This document shows, in pieces, positions 32,553 through 44,837 of a stretch of 64,000 bases of DNA (positions are counted from its first letter, which is position 1; each line of letters starts with the position of its first letter). The stretch spans positions 199,076,195 to 199,140,194 of the forward strand of contig CM077664.1 in the NCBI GenBank assembly GCA_039707655.1, in the 5' to 3' direction. A program made the translations under genes and the position numbers. The notes beneath the pieces were generated by a model that did not search any database, was not told the DNA's origin, and worked only from the letters and a program-made list of their open reading frames with translations. Source of the stretch: Elymus sibiricus (taxonomy: Eukaryota > Streptophyta > Magnoliopsida > Poales > Poaceae).

Positions 32553-34131
32553 TGACAGCACATTTGCTCCCTTGGTGGTTTTGGTAATTCATAACAACAT
32601 ATATCTCATTGAACTAACATCCATTCAAGTTAAAGATTTCAGGATGTTCAATGATTGGCATGGCATGGACTAGAGATGTGGACCCCTCAAAATGCTAAGG
32701 ACAAGGATTTGCAAAAGATCAAGACTCTACATTTTTGGTTTAGTGATCCAAGATCACATTGAGTCCATAGGAAAGCCAATACTATTAAAAGGGGATGAGG
32801 TGTTGCTTAATGGTCTTTTTGCTCAAGTTCTTAGTGACAGTATTCCTGAACCCTCAACCACTCTCTCAATTCCAAATATGTCCAAAACCAACATTCCAAC
32901 TCGGCCCCACCGAAATTCTTTACCCGGCCCCACCGAGTTCATCTAGACTTAGCCACTGCCAAAACCCTAACAAATCGGATCCACCGAAATGGATCTCGGT
33001 CCCACCGAGATGGCCTTGCCAACTCTCTGTAATCGTTTGCATTTACTTCGGTCTCACCGAGTTATGCAAATCGGTCTCACCGAGATGGCTTGCCAAGTCT
33101 CTGTTGCCTTATTGCTTCACTTCGGTCCAACCGAGTTGATGCAATCGGTGCCACCGAGATGAGGATTGCCCTAAGCCATTGCACTTCGGTCCATCCGAGT
33201 TGTCCGTATCGGTCCCACCGAGATTCCTAAAGTTCATATCTTTTACACGGTTCGGTGCCACCGAGTCTTCTGAATCGGTGCCACCGAGTTGGGTCAAAAG
33301 TGTGTAACAGTTGGATTTTGTGTGGAGGCTATATATACCCCTCCACCACATCCTTCTCTGTAAGGAGAGCCATCAGAATGTGTCTACACTTACACTATAC
33401 ATTTTCTGAGAGAGAACCACCTACTCATGTGTTGAGATCAAGCTATTCCATTCCTACCATTTGAACCTTGATCTCTAGCCTTTCCCAAGTTGCTTTCCAC
33501 TCAAATCCTTCTTCCACCATAGCCAAATCTGTGAGGAGTTGTTTGAGTGCTGGGAAGACTATCATTTGAAGCACAAGAGCAAGGAGTTCATCAACACCAC
33601 ACCGTCTATTACATTTTGGAGAGTGGTGTCTCCTAGATTGGTTAGGTGTCACTTGGGAGCCTCCAACATGATGTGGAGTTGAACCAAAGAGTTTGTAAGG
33701 GCAAGGAGATCGCCTACTTCGTGAAGATATACCCCTAGTGAGGCTAGTCCTTCGTGGACGTAAGCCATGGTGGAATAGGCAAGGTTGCTTCTTCGTTGAC
33801 CCTTCGTGGGTGGAGCCCTCCGTGGACTCGCGCGGCTGTTACCCTTCGTGGGTTGAAGCCTCCATCAACGTGGACGTACGATAGCACCACCTATCGGAAC
33901 CACGCCAAAAACCACCGTGTCTTCATTGCGTTTGAAATCTCCGATCCCCTCCTTTACTTACATATGCAATTGCTTACTTTTCGCTGCTATGCTCTTAGAA
34001 TTGCATGTGTATGATGATGCTTGACATGTACTATTGCTAAAATCTGCCCACAACTAAAATTGGGAAAAGGTAGGTTTTATTTGGTCAAGTAGTCTAATCA
34101 CCCCCCCTCTAGACATACTTTCGATCGTACA
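32553..34131 (+). repeat. 5' LTR of inner Copia
   Basis: 1,579 bp, starting TGACAGCACATTTGCTCCC and ending CGATCGTACA. A TATA box (TATATATA) lies at 33330-33337, after the motif-rich block 32895-33295. About twelve TCGGT-N3-ACCGA motifs are present. Confidence 0.95.
33330..33337 (+). promoter_or_regulatory. LTR promoter TATA box (inner Copia 5' LTR)
   Basis: TATATATA followed by CCCCTCCACCAC, in the middle of the LTR where U3 meets R. The same box is kept at 42165-42172 in the 3' LTR. Confidence 0.65.
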
Positions 34132-34133
34132 AG

Positions 34134-34145
34134 TGGTATCAGAGC
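34134..34145 (+). promoter_or_regulatory. Primer-binding site, tRNA-iMet type (inner Copia)
   Basis: TGGTATCAGAGC lies two bases after the LTR end at 34131. Confidence 0.95.
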
Positions 34146-34215
34146 TTTGGTCTCCGTAAGCCTTGATTTCCATTGCTTTGGTGATCATAGCCTTGGTTTC
34201 ACAACCTAGGAGAGT

Positions 34216-37200
34216 ATGGTGTCTAGTGAGGGTAACTATCACCGTACAGGTCCATATTTTGATGGTACAAACTTTGCTAGTTGGAAACATAAGATGAAAA
34301 TGCATATTCTTGGTCATAACCCCGCCGTTTGGGCTGTTGTTCGTATTGGCTTGCAAGGTGACTTCTTTGAGGATGGCAAGGAACCGGATCGTGAAGCAAC
34401 CTCGGAAGAATTGAAGATGTTGCAATACAATGCTCAAGCTTGTGACATTCTATTCAACGGTCTATGTCCCGAAGAATTCAACAAAATCAGCCGCCTCGAG
34501 AATGCAAAAGAAATTTGGGATACTTTAGTTGATATGCATGAGGGTACCGAGTCCGTCAAGGAATCTAAGTTGGATGTGCTTCAAAGTCAACTTGACAAGT
34601 TCAAGATGAAGGATGGTGAAGGAGTCGCTGAGATGTACTCTAGGCTTGCTCTCATCACAAATGAGATTGCCGGCTTAGGAAGTGAAGAGATGACCGACAA
34701 ATTCATCATCAAGAAGATACTTAGAGCTTTGGATGGAGAATATGATACCATCTGCACATTGATCCAAATGATGCCAAATTACAAAGATCTCAAGCCCACG
34801 GAAGTCATTGGAAGGATTGTTGCTCATGAAATGTCACTCAAGGACAAAGAGGAGCTACACAACAAATCAAATGGTGCTTACAAAGCCTCAACCGATGCTC
34901 CAACAACTCCAAGTGACAACCTAGTATCAAATGAAGAGATTAGCCTAATGGTGAAAAGGTTCAACAAGTTCTACAAGAACAAAGGAAAAGAAAGAAGCTC
35001 TAGCTCAAGACACTATGAGAGAAGATCATCAAGTCGTGACCGTAATTGCTACAATTGTGGAAAGCCCGGACACTACTCCAATGAGTGTACGGCTCCCTAC
35101 AAGAAAAGAGACGAATCACCAAGAGGAAGATATAGAAGAGATGAATCACCTCATAAGGAGAGAAGGAGTAGAGATGATCGTTATGAACGAAGACACTCTC
35201 GAAGAAGCAAGGATTCAGAGAGGAAGGACCAGTCATCCAAAAGCTACACAAGAAGAAGATGTTGGGGAACGTTGCATGGGAAACAAAAATTTTCCTACGC
35301 ACACACAAGATCTATCCATGGTGATGAGCATCTACGAGAGGGAGAGTGAATCTACATACCCTTGTAGATCGCTAAGCGGGAAGCGTTAAGAAACGCGGTT
35401 GATGTAGTCGAACTTCTTCGTGATCCAAATCACCGAGCGTCCCGCGATCCAATCACGATCCGTCCCGATCAAGTACCGAACGGACGGCACTTCCGCGTTC
35501 AGCACACGTACAGCTTGATGACGATCTCCGCCTTCTTGATCCAGCAAGAGAGAGTGAAGAGATAGACGAGTTCTCCGCCAGCACAACGGCGTAGTGGGGG
35601 TGGTGGTGGAGCTGTTCCGACAGGGCTTCGCCTAAGCACCGACAAAAACAGATTTGAGGAAAACCGTATAGACGGGGGGAGAGAGGGCTGCACCGTGGCT
35701 TAGGGTGTTTGGCCCTCTCTCCCCTCTAGTATATATAGGAGGGAGGGGGAGGGGGCTGGCGCCCTAGGGTTTCCACCCTAGGTGCGGCCGAACCAGGGAG
35801 GAGGTGGACTCCTCCACTTTTCCTTGTCCAATTAGGACTCCTTCCTTATTTGTTTCCCCTTCCCTTTTCTTTGGGGTTTTTCCTTCCCACTTAATTCCAG
35901 CCGCATGGGCCTTATAGGGCTGGCTTGCCCAGCCCACTAAGGGCTGGTGCAACTCCCTTTAGGCCCATGTGGCCTCCCGGCGTGGGTGGCCCCTCCCGAT
36001 GGCCCTCCGGCACTCCCGGTACACTACCGGAAATACCCGAAACTTTTCCGGTGGCCAAAACGGGACTTCCTATATATCAATCTTTACCTCCGGACCATTC
36101 CGGAGCTCCTCGTGATGTCCGTGATCTCATCCGGGACTCCGAACAACCTTCGGTCACCAACATGCATAACTCAAATCTACCGAAACGTCACCGAACCTTA
36201 AGTGTGCAGACCCTGCGGGTGCGAGAACTATGTAGACATGACCGAGACACCTCTACGGCCAATAACCAATAGCGGGACCTGGATGCCCATATTGGTTCCT
36301 ACATATTCTACGAAGATCTATATCGGTCGAACCTCTATGTCAAGGATTCAATTAATCCCGTATGATGTTCCCTTTGTTCTTCGGTATGTTACTTGCCCGA
36401 GATTCGATCGTCGGTATCTCTATACCTAGTTCAATATCGTTACTGGCAAGTCTCTTTACTCGTTCCGTAATACAAGATCTCGTGGCTAACACTTTATTCA
36501 CATTGCTTGCAAGGCTCATTGTGATGTTGTATTACCGAGTGGGCCCTGAGATACCTCTCCGTCACACGGAGTAACAAATCCCAGTCTTGATCCATGCCAA
36601 CCCAACAGACACCCTCGGAGATACCTGTAGAGCACCTTTATAGTCACCCAGTTACGTTGCGACGTTTGATACACACAAGGTATTCCTCCGGTGTCAGTGA
36701 GTTGCATGATCTCATGGTCATAGGAACAGATACTTGACATGCAGAAAACAATAGCAATAAACTGACACGATCATATGCTACGTTTATAGTTTGGGTCTTG
36801 TCCATCACATCATTCTCCTAATGATGTGATTCCGTTATCAAATGACATCTCATGTCTATGGCTAGGAAATCTTCACCATCTTTGATCAACGAGCTAGTTA
36901 ACTAGAGGCTTACTAGGGACACAGTGTTGTCTATGTACCCACACATGTATTTGAGTTTCCAATCAATACAATTACAACATGGATAATAAACGATTATCAT
37001 GAACAAGGAAATATGATAATAACCAATTTATTATTGCCTCTAGGGCATATTTCCAACAGAAGACATCAAGCTCATGTTGGTGAATGGGTTTCCGGCTCCG
37101 ACTCCGACAACCACTCCGAGAGAAGTTATCACTCCAGCTCCGACTATAGTCAAGATGAAGGTGTTGCCGGACTTGCTCTTGTGTCATCCAACTCCTATGA

Positions 37201-38184
37201 TCTATTTGACTCACCAAATGAAGGAATTGGAAGATGCCTCATGGCAAAAGGCCCCAAGGTATCACACCCCGAGTATCTTGATTTCAATAGTGATGAAGAT
37301 GATTTGCTTGGTGATGATGATTTACTTGTTGATAGGGCTAGTGATGTGAGCTATAATTAAAATGCTAGTAATCATGATAGTCAAGAGGAAACGAGTGACA
37401 ATGCTATGAAGGAGATTGAGCGACTAACTAAAGAACTAAATGCTCTTAAGTTAGGTCATGAAACAACTCAAGAGGGAAGCTATGCTTCGAGAAGCTAAAT
37501 TTAGAGCAAGAGCATGAGTTTCTTAAAGCTATCAATAACGATCTTCGAAAGAAGAGTTCTTCATATCTTGCCAAGTGTTTACTCTTGTCTACCTTTATGC
37601 CACAAGTTAAATCTAAGCAAACTAGCAACAAGGGTAAAAATGGTTCTACCTCTATTAGTAACAATAAAAATGCTAAATCCAATGTTGTTGCTTCTAGTAG
37701 TTCTTTTGATTCCACTAATGATTCTCTTAGCCAAGTTACACTTGAGCAAGAAAATATGCTATTGAAAGGAATTGTAGAAAAAGGTGTCTACAAGAGTCTT
37801 GCCGGGAGTAAGCAATTTGAGGAAATTGTACGCAAGCAAGGAAGGCACCGGAAGAACCAAGGTGTTGGTTTTGAATAAAAGTTCAATGCCAATGGAGTTG
37901 AGTGGGAAGAAGATCAATACCCCAAGACGAAGTTTGTTCCTCAACAAGAGAAGTATGATCCTACTTCCTTCAAGGGAACACAAGCTCAAGAAGATCTTCC
38001 ACCACAAGACCACAAGCTAAAAGGCAAGGACAAGCTTCAAGAAGAGATTGATTCATTTGAAGAAGCTCCTCAAGCCATGGTCAAGTGGGTTCCCAAGACT
38101 TCATCAAGTTCTACTTCATCAAGTGCTACTACAACTCCAAGGATTCCCATCAAGTTGATGTGGGTCCAAAAGAAGAAGAACTAG
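34216..38184 (+). pseudogene. gag of inner Copia, interrupted by solo LTR
   Basis: The ORF begins MVSSEGNYHRTGPYFDGTNF with the gag N-terminal pattern (ASWKHKMKMHILGHNPAVWA) and the UBN2-type core (NAKEIWDTLVDMHEGTESVK). A zinc knuckle, CYNCGKPGHYSNEC, lies at about residue 280, followed by an Arg/Ser/Asp-rich tail (YERRHSRRSKDSERKDQSSK). The BARE-type solo LTR cuts it at 35259. After the LTR it resumes (HQAHVGEWVSGSDSDNHSER, EGIGRCLMAKGPKVSHPEYL) with a TAA at 37358 and frame changes. Later blocks are LEQENMLLKGIVEKGVYKSL and SKQFEEIVRKQGRHRKNQGV, and it closes IPIKLMWVQKKKN at 38184. The first part alone (34216-35259) is fully open. This long gag followed directly by non-coding DNA is unusual for an autonomous element. 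Confidence 0.88.
35260..37058 (-). mobile_element. Solo LTR of BARE/WIS/Angela-type Copia, TSD GAAGA
   Basis: On the minus strand it starts TGTTGGAAATATGCCCTAGA and ends GTTCCCCAACA, the well-known terminus of the Triticeae BARE1/WIS/Angela family. It is 1,799 bp, about the length of one LTR of that family. It is flanked by GAAGA on both sides (35255-35259 and 37059-37063). No internal domain is present, so it is a solo LTR left by LTR-LTR recombination. A minus-strand TATA box (CTATATATACTAGAGG) lies near 35730. Confidence 0.95.
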
Positions 38185-39933
38185 AGAGTTCTTGAGGGTG
38201 ACTCCGCCAACAAACTTCACTCATATTCTTTATGGCAAGAACTTGTGCAACCAACTTCCACATTTTGCACTAGTTCATGGAGTCACAAACCCTCTTGTTG
38301 GTAAGACAAGGGACAAGGTAATCAATGCATTCATGGACATCATCATATGTGTATTTCACTCTATGTCTATGGATATCCTTGTATGTTCCTTGTGTGGGAC
38401 TAACCCATGTAGGTATTGAAAGCACAAAACTCCAAAGGATTGCTCCCAACTCTTGATGGTCTACATCAACATTGAGCATCCACATCTTCAACATCTACAT
38501 GAAGTCATCATCGACAAAACCCAAGGTTAGTTCATCCCTCTTAGGGGGGATATCACATCTAGGGGGAGCTTTGCTCTAAATAATTGAGCTAAAGCAACTC
38601 TAATGGTGTGAACACATCAATGCTTTATGTAAAAGTGGTAACCCCACTTGTGCTTAAACGATGAGTATGACCTATGATCAAATGTTCTCATTTGGCTCCT
38701 AAGTCAATATACTCATATATAGATGACCTAGTCATCGCCATTGCTTGATAGATGCTAGAATTGGTTGTGCATGTTTGACACATATTTCATTTGCTATCTT
38801 ATTGTGTGAGCATGTTGGTTTGCATGTTTTCATCATTCGAGGACATCAATTTGTTGTTTTGATTGTCTTGGTTTTTCTGGCCAAGTGGATGTACAAGAAT
38901 GCCTAAGAACCTTCTCTAGCTATCTATGCTTTCTTGTCTCAAATTCTATTCTTACTGCATCACAAAAATTGAACAAGTGATTTTCGGACCCTCCGGGTGA
39001 GGAGCACTCGGAGCCACCGATCTGAAAGGGCTGAACCTCCAAAACCTTATATCTGATTTCGGCCGAACCAATTCACTCAAACTCGGTCCAACCGAAATCA
39101 CTTAGATTGATCTAGGTTTTCCATCTCGGTGCTACCGAATTGAACCATTTCGGCACCACCGATGTGCTATACTGCGTGCAGTTACACATATCGTTGCCAC
39201 CGAGTTGTTCAACTCGGCGCCACCGACAGCGTACGGGTATATATATCGCGCGGACCGAACGGTTGAAAATTCTCGACCCCACTCGTTCCCGCTCCCCGTT
39301 GCTGTCGTCGCCCTTCGTCTTCGGACTTCGCCGTCGTCTCCAGCGCGCCCTCGCCGCAGGACTCCGTCGCCGTCAACGGCAATCTCCACCGCCGTTGCCG
39401 CCGTAGAGGATCTCCACCGAGTTAGGGTGAGATTTGACCCCTTCGTGCTTCCAATTTCCGATTCAATGCACGTTAGGAATGCCATGATTCTTGCCACGAT
39501 TGCAATGCTAAATCCACCAGGAAAATTCCGTAGATTATATTCGAGCGAAATTTCTAGGTTTAAGTTTCCGCCGAATGCATCTCAGACCGACCTATTCGAA
39601 ATTTTCGGCCCCACCGATTTGGTCTCTGGCCATAGCACTAGTACGTCTCGGTACCACTGAGTTGTACGAATTAGTGAGACCGAAAGTAAAGTCTCAGTGA
39701 AACCCTAGCATCTCGGAGCCACCGAAACCCATCTCGGTCTGACCGAAATGGCGTGTAAGGTTTCTGTAGTATGCTTCGGTGTCACCGAGATAATCAACTC
39801 GGTCCATCCGAAATGCATCCCGTGAAAACTTGAAACTAAAAGTTGAACTCAAATTTTATGAAAACTATCTGCTTTTTGTGATGACTCATCTACTCTACCC
39901 ATACCCATCTATTCACAGGGTCAAGTCAGCAAG
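38185..39933. other. Non-coding internal region of inner Copia where pol would be
   Basis: There is no protease, integrase or RT frame on either strand. The region has many CGGT/ACCG motifs (about 38990-39830), GGGGGA runs near 38550 and AT-rich stretches. The GC-rich block at 39260-39420 gives short ORFs, probably by chance. Confidence 0.75.
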
Positions 39934-40800
39934 ATGTCAGACAGCAGTGACAGTCAGAACAGATCTAAACAGCATGCAGAACTAAGTGAAGGGTCAAGCC
40001 CTAATGAGAGTTTCTATGAGGGAGAGAGGAGCTCTCCAGATCTTCCTAAGGCAGCCACTAGAACAAGGAAGAAGAAAACCTCTGACAGTGAGGATGAAGA
40101 TTTTGTTGCTAGTGAGGCAGCAACAAAGAAGAAAAGAGTTGTGCTTGCTAAGGAGTACAGCACCAAACCATCATCTACCAAAGATAAGACTGATGTGAGG
40201 AAAGTCCCCAAGCAGACTGTGCAATACACTCTTGAAGAGCCTAGTGACACAGAACCAGCAGCAGGTGCTAAGAAGAAGAGAGTAAGGAAAACTACTGCCC
40301 GTGTGATTGGCAGACCCTCCATGATGATGGAGGAGGAGGAAGAGGAGGAGGATGATCTAGCAAATGCACCCCCAGCAAAAGCTCAGAAGCTCATGTCTGA
40401 TGCAATCAAGACTGCTGCACCCTCCAAGTCCAAGCCTTAGGTGTCAGCACCAAAGAGATCAACCAGAAACATATCAGCTGCCGAGAAGAACAAGGCCCCA
40501 GTGCCTGAGTCAAATGTTGATGAAGAGCCACTAGTGCTCAGAAAGTTGAAGCCAAAGATTCCAGACCATGACAATGCACACCCAGTTGCAGAGAACATGA
40601 TGCTGAGGAAGGATAAAGGACTACGTCAGTGGAGATAGTCAGATCCTTATGCTATAAGGAGAAGGACAGCATGTGATTATCGCTTTCACACTCGTGAACA
40701 ACAGGACTTTTATGAAACAGTGTTGCTTAATAAGAAGCCCATAGTCACACCACGCGGATGCTCTCCTCTCGGATGCTCTCCTCTCCACGCCGTCTACGCA
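39934..40800 (+). pseudogene. Additional 3' ORF of inner Copia (env-like position)
   Basis: The frame opens MSDSSDSQNRSKQHAELSEG and continues with a Lys/Ser/Glu-rich region (TRTRKKKTSDSEDEDFVASE, AATKKKRVVLAKEY), a poly-Glu tract and SKSKP, then a TAG at 40438. The same frame goes on (VSAPKRSTRNISAAEKNKAP) to another TAG at 40636. It then reads SDPYAIRRRTACDYRFHTRE and QQDFYETVLLNKKPIV before turning to unrelated sequence at about 40750. Elements of the SIRE/Maximus lineage carry an extra ORF between pol and the 3' LTR, often called env-like. This one has nuclear-protein-like basic and acidic tracts and no signal peptide or membrane segment, so an envelope role is not supported. Confidence 0.6.
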
Positions 40801-41373
40801 CACCAGAGCCGCCAGCAGAAGATCGCCTTCAGGAGCTTCGGAGGACCGTGCTTAGCGAGCCGATTAGTCCTATACTTATTTGAACTTTTTGGTACTTGTC
40901 GCCAAAGGGGGAGAATATGTATAGATCATAGGCTTCGAGAGAGAGAGAATCCTTGATTTTGATTTGCTTCGAGTTCTTTTGCTACAATTTGTTTGATGCT
41001 ACCTTGTTATGTGTGTGCTTGTTACAGTGTCTGTGAGATACTCTATCATTTATGCTTGTGATTGGTCATACTATGCTTATTGTGATGATCAATGCTTTTC
41101 TTTATCATTATCTTGTATGATCAATTACTTATGTTGGTGATGCGTGCTTACTTTTCCACTCATATCATTTTACACGCTCCACCAAGATGTATGTGACATG
41201 GAAGAGTGACCCATGAGCCTAATCGATTGTGCATTTGCATTCAAACGCAAATCTTTAATAATGCACAAATTTAGGGGGAGCTCTTGCTTATCACATACTT
41301 CTCAAAGCGACGTTGTATTTCATTCATTTAATCATTTGTCGAAGCTTTGATCTATATGTTGTCATCAATTATC

Positions 41374-41387
41374 AAAAAGGGGGAGAT
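41374..41387 (+). promoter_or_regulatory. Polypurine tract of inner Copia
   Basis: AAAAAGGGGGAGAT immediately precedes the 3' LTR; it would be the plus-strand primer. Confidence 0.9.
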
Positions 41388-42967
41388 TGAAAGCACATTT
41401 GCTCCCTTGGTGGTTTTGGTAATTCATAACAACATATATCTCATTGAACTAATATCCATTCAAGTTAAAGACTTCAGGATGTTCAATGATTGGCATGGCA
41501 TGGACTAGAGATGTGGACCCCTCAAAATGCTAAGGACAAGGATTGGCAAAAGATCAAGACTCTACATTTTTGGTTTAGTGATCCAAGATTACATTGAGTC
41601 CATAGGAAAGCCAATACTATTAAAAGGGGATGAGGTGTTGCTTAATGGTCTTTTTGCTCAAGTGCTTAGTGACAGTATTCCTGAACCCTCAACCACTCTC
41701 TCAATTCCAAATATGTCCAAAACCAACATTCCAACTCGGCTCCACCGAAATTCTTTACCCGGCCCCACCGAGTTCATCTAGACTTAGCCACTGCCAAAAC
41801 CCTAACAAATCGGATCCACCGAAATGGATCTTGGTCCCACCGAGATGGCCTTGCCAACTCTCTGTAATCGTTTGCATTTACTTCGGTCTCACCGAGTTAT
41901 GCAAATCGGTCTCACCGAGATGGCTTGCCAAGTCTCTGTTGCCTTATTGCTTCACTTCGGTCCAACCGAGTTGATGCAATCGGTGCCACCGAGATGAGGA
42001 TTGCCCTAAGCCATTGCACTTCGGTCCATCCGAGTTGTCCGTATCGGTCCCACCGAGATTCCTAAAGTTCATATCTTTTACACGGTTCGGTGCCACCGAG
42101 TCTTCTGAATCGGTGCCACCGAGTTGGGTCAAAAGTGTGTAACGGTTGGATTTTGTGTGGAGGCTATATATACCCCTCCACCACATCCTTCTCTGTAAGG
42201 AGAGCCATCAGAATGTGTCTACACTTACACTATACATTTTCTGAGAGAGAACCACCTACTCATGTGTTGATATCAAGCTATTCCATTCCTACCATTTGAA
42301 CCTTGATCTCTAGCCTTTCCCAAGTTGCTTTCCACTCAAATCCTTCTTCCACCATAGCCAAATCTGTGAGGAGTTGTTTGAGTGCTGGGAAGACTATCAT
42401 TTGAAGCACAAGAGCAAGGAGTTCATCAACACCACACCGTCTATTACATTTTGGAGAGTGGTGTCTCCTAGATTGGTTAGGTGTCACTTGGGAGCCTCCA
42501 ACATGATGTGGAGTTGAACCAAAGAGTTTGTAAGGGCAAGGAGATCGCCTACTTCGTGAAGATCTACCCCTAGTGAGGCTAGTCCTTCGTGGACGTAAGC
42601 CATGGTGGAATAGGCAAGGTTGCTTCTTCGTTGACCCTTCGTGGGTGGAGCCCTCCGTGGACTCGCGCGGCCATTACCCTTCGTGGGTTGAAGCCTCCAT
42701 CAACGTGGACGTACGATAGCACCACCTATCGAAACCACGCCAAAAACCACCGTGTCTTCATTGCGTTTGAAATCTCCGATCCCCTCCTTTACTTACATAT
42801 GCAATTGCTTACTTTCTGCTGCTATACTCTTAGAATTGCATGTGTAGGATGATGCTTGACATGTACTATTGCTAAAATCTGCCCTCAACTAAAATTGGGA
42901 AAAGGTTAGGTTTTATTTGGTCAAGTAGTCTAATCACCCCCCTCTAGACATACTTTCGATCCTACAC
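41388..42967 (+). repeat. 3' LTR of inner Copia
   Basis: 1,580 bp, starting TGAAAGCACATTTGCTCCC and ending CGATCCTACA. It is nearly identical to 32553-34131. A TATA box lies at 42165-42172. Confidence 0.95.
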
Positions 42968-42972
42968 ATTGC

Positions 42973-44837
42973 TCCCTTGTATTGCATCTAACCCCTTGTA
43001 GGTACTTGGATGTATGTCATTTCCATAAGTTTGCTCTCAAACTCCCACCTTGAGCAAGCAAAATTGGACCAAGTATCTAAATCTTTGGTGTGTCCAAGGA
43101 ACAAGACAACTCAAACATATCCTTTGACAACACTTGATCCTATACTTCATTCTTGCCAAATTTGGATACACATGTTGTTCCTTGCAAATCTAACCCATGT
43201 AGGAAGATAAACTACAAATGATAGGTTTGCTCCCAACTTCATTCCATGAGCATTCACCTCAAGTTCAACTACATGATGGACATCAACATCAAAATTCCCA
43301 ATGTAAGTACTCACATCTTAGAGAAGCTTTACTCAAAGACATGAGCTAAAGCAACTCAACAAGATGTGAATACATGGAAATGCTTGGACAAAAAATGGCA
43401 ACCCCATTTTGAGCTTAACGATGAGTATGACCTATGATCAAGTGTTCTCACTTGACTCCTAAGTCAATATACTCTAACATAGGTGACCTAGTCGCCGACC
43501 CCTTTCTAGATGAAGTTTTCTAGTTTTTTTCTTGTTGTGTGTGTATTTTTTTTCTCCTTTCAAAAAAAATTTCATCTAGATGTTTCTTTCTTTCTTTCTT
43601 CTGCTAGTTTTTCTGTCTTCTAGTCAATTCCTTGCATAGCCTATTTTAATTCCTTGCAAATCTTTGTGAGAGCCTATTGCCTAGTAAGCTGAGTTGACAA
43701 ATCTTTCTCTCTGCATTGAACTCGGTCTCACCGACTTGTAATACATCGGATACACCGAAATTCACTTAACACTGCACTACAGTTCATCGGTACAACTAAA
43801 GCGTACAATTTCGGACCCATTGATGTGATCCTTTAGTGATACACCGATCTCGGATTCACCGATTGATCCAACTCGGAGTCACCGATTTCATTGCTTAAAG
43901 AATTTTTTGTCAAATTTTTTACTTTTTCTTCTCCAGCTCCACTCAATGATTCTTTCCCTTTGGCCGCATATGATACTACAGCATAGCTGGCTGTGCCTCT
44001 CAAGGACCACACCCACTTGACCAATGACCTTGAAGCTGCCCTTCTTGGAAATTGATGTCAAAGGGGGAGAGAGATGCACATCAAAGAAAGCTTATCACTA
44101 CAATCCCTTCCATATAAAAAGATATATCCTAAGGGAGAGTGATGCATTTTATAAGAGGAGAGAATTCCACATATTTCTAAGAGGGGAGAAACATGTTTTG
44201 ATTATTTTCTGGTTGCTCTAGTGTTGTCTCACCCTACCTACTCCCAATATCCAATGCTAGATTCAGGGGGAGAGGAAGTTCAGTTTAGGGGAGAAAAAAA
44301 TTCTTGAAAGTTTACCTTGGAAATCTTATTTGACCTTTTGGGGACATGTCTGTATCTAAAAGAAGTCCTCACTTAGTGATACTCTCTTCTACATGTCATC
44401 CCAATCTTGGTACTCTTGTTGATCTTGTGTCCTCTTCTTGGAGAAGTTATCTTGTGTTTTCTAACTTTGTTTTCTCAAGTGTATTTCTTCAGGAATATGA
44501 TCAAGAACTTCAAGGTAAGTATGTGCATCATACTCATGTGCATGATGACCTCTTGCTTTTGCACATATTGTTTGCAAGAAAGAAATCATGGACATGAGGG
44601 TACTTTGCTTTCATTTTGTTGCTCTAATGCATATAGCCAAGATACATGTAACTCTCTACTTTCCCTTCACTATTGTGCATCTACTATCCACAAGCTAACA
44701 TCATTCACCAGCTGCACACTTGTAGGGGGAGCATATGCATGTTACATGTTTTCTTCATAGCCTTCATACAATCTTCTGTTACATTTCTACTTGAAGCTTT
44801 GATGTATGTTGTCATCAATTACCAAAAAGAGGGAGAT
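42973..44837. other. 3' non-coding region of outer Copia, ending in polypurine tract
   Basis: This resumes outer Copia sequence after the nested insertion. It contains scattered CGGT/ACCG motifs (43720-43880), GGGGGAG runs (44050, 44260, 44725) and no credible long ORF. It ends with ACCAAAAAGAGGGAGAT at 44821-44837, the primer tract for the 3' LTR. A TTTCTTTC microsatellite lies near 43583. Confidence 0.75.

Larger units (their letters stand above)
32553..42967 (+). mobile_element. Inner Copia retrotransposon, non-autonomous, TSD CATTG
   Basis: The LTRs are 32553-34131 and 41388-42967, flanked by CATTG (32548-32552 and 42968-42972). PBS TGGTATCAGAGC follows at 34134 and the purine tract CAAAAAGGGGGAGAT ends at 41387. 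The interior encodes a full-style gag with a CCHC knuckle, interrupted by a BARE/Angela solo LTR, and a degenerate 3' ORF, but no protease, integrase, RT or RNase H. By eye the LTRs differ at roughly 20-25 of about 1,580 positions, so it is much younger than its host Copia, as the nesting requires. Confidence 0.93.

Noticed and set aside
32895..33295. CRISPR-like array suggested by regular CGGT...ACCG repeats
   Set aside because: The repeats are 13-15 bp imperfect inverted motifs with irregular spacing, inside a plant LTR. There are no cas genes and no unique spacers of constant size.
36962..37058. Start of a full BARE/Angela element
   Set aside because: Only one LTR is present between the two GAAGA copies, with no internal domain, so it is a solo LTR.
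39132..39660. ORFs of 88-151 codons in the inner Copia interior
   Set aside because: They are read through Pro/Arg-rich GC-rich sequence and CGGT motif clusters; no frame matches pol or gag.
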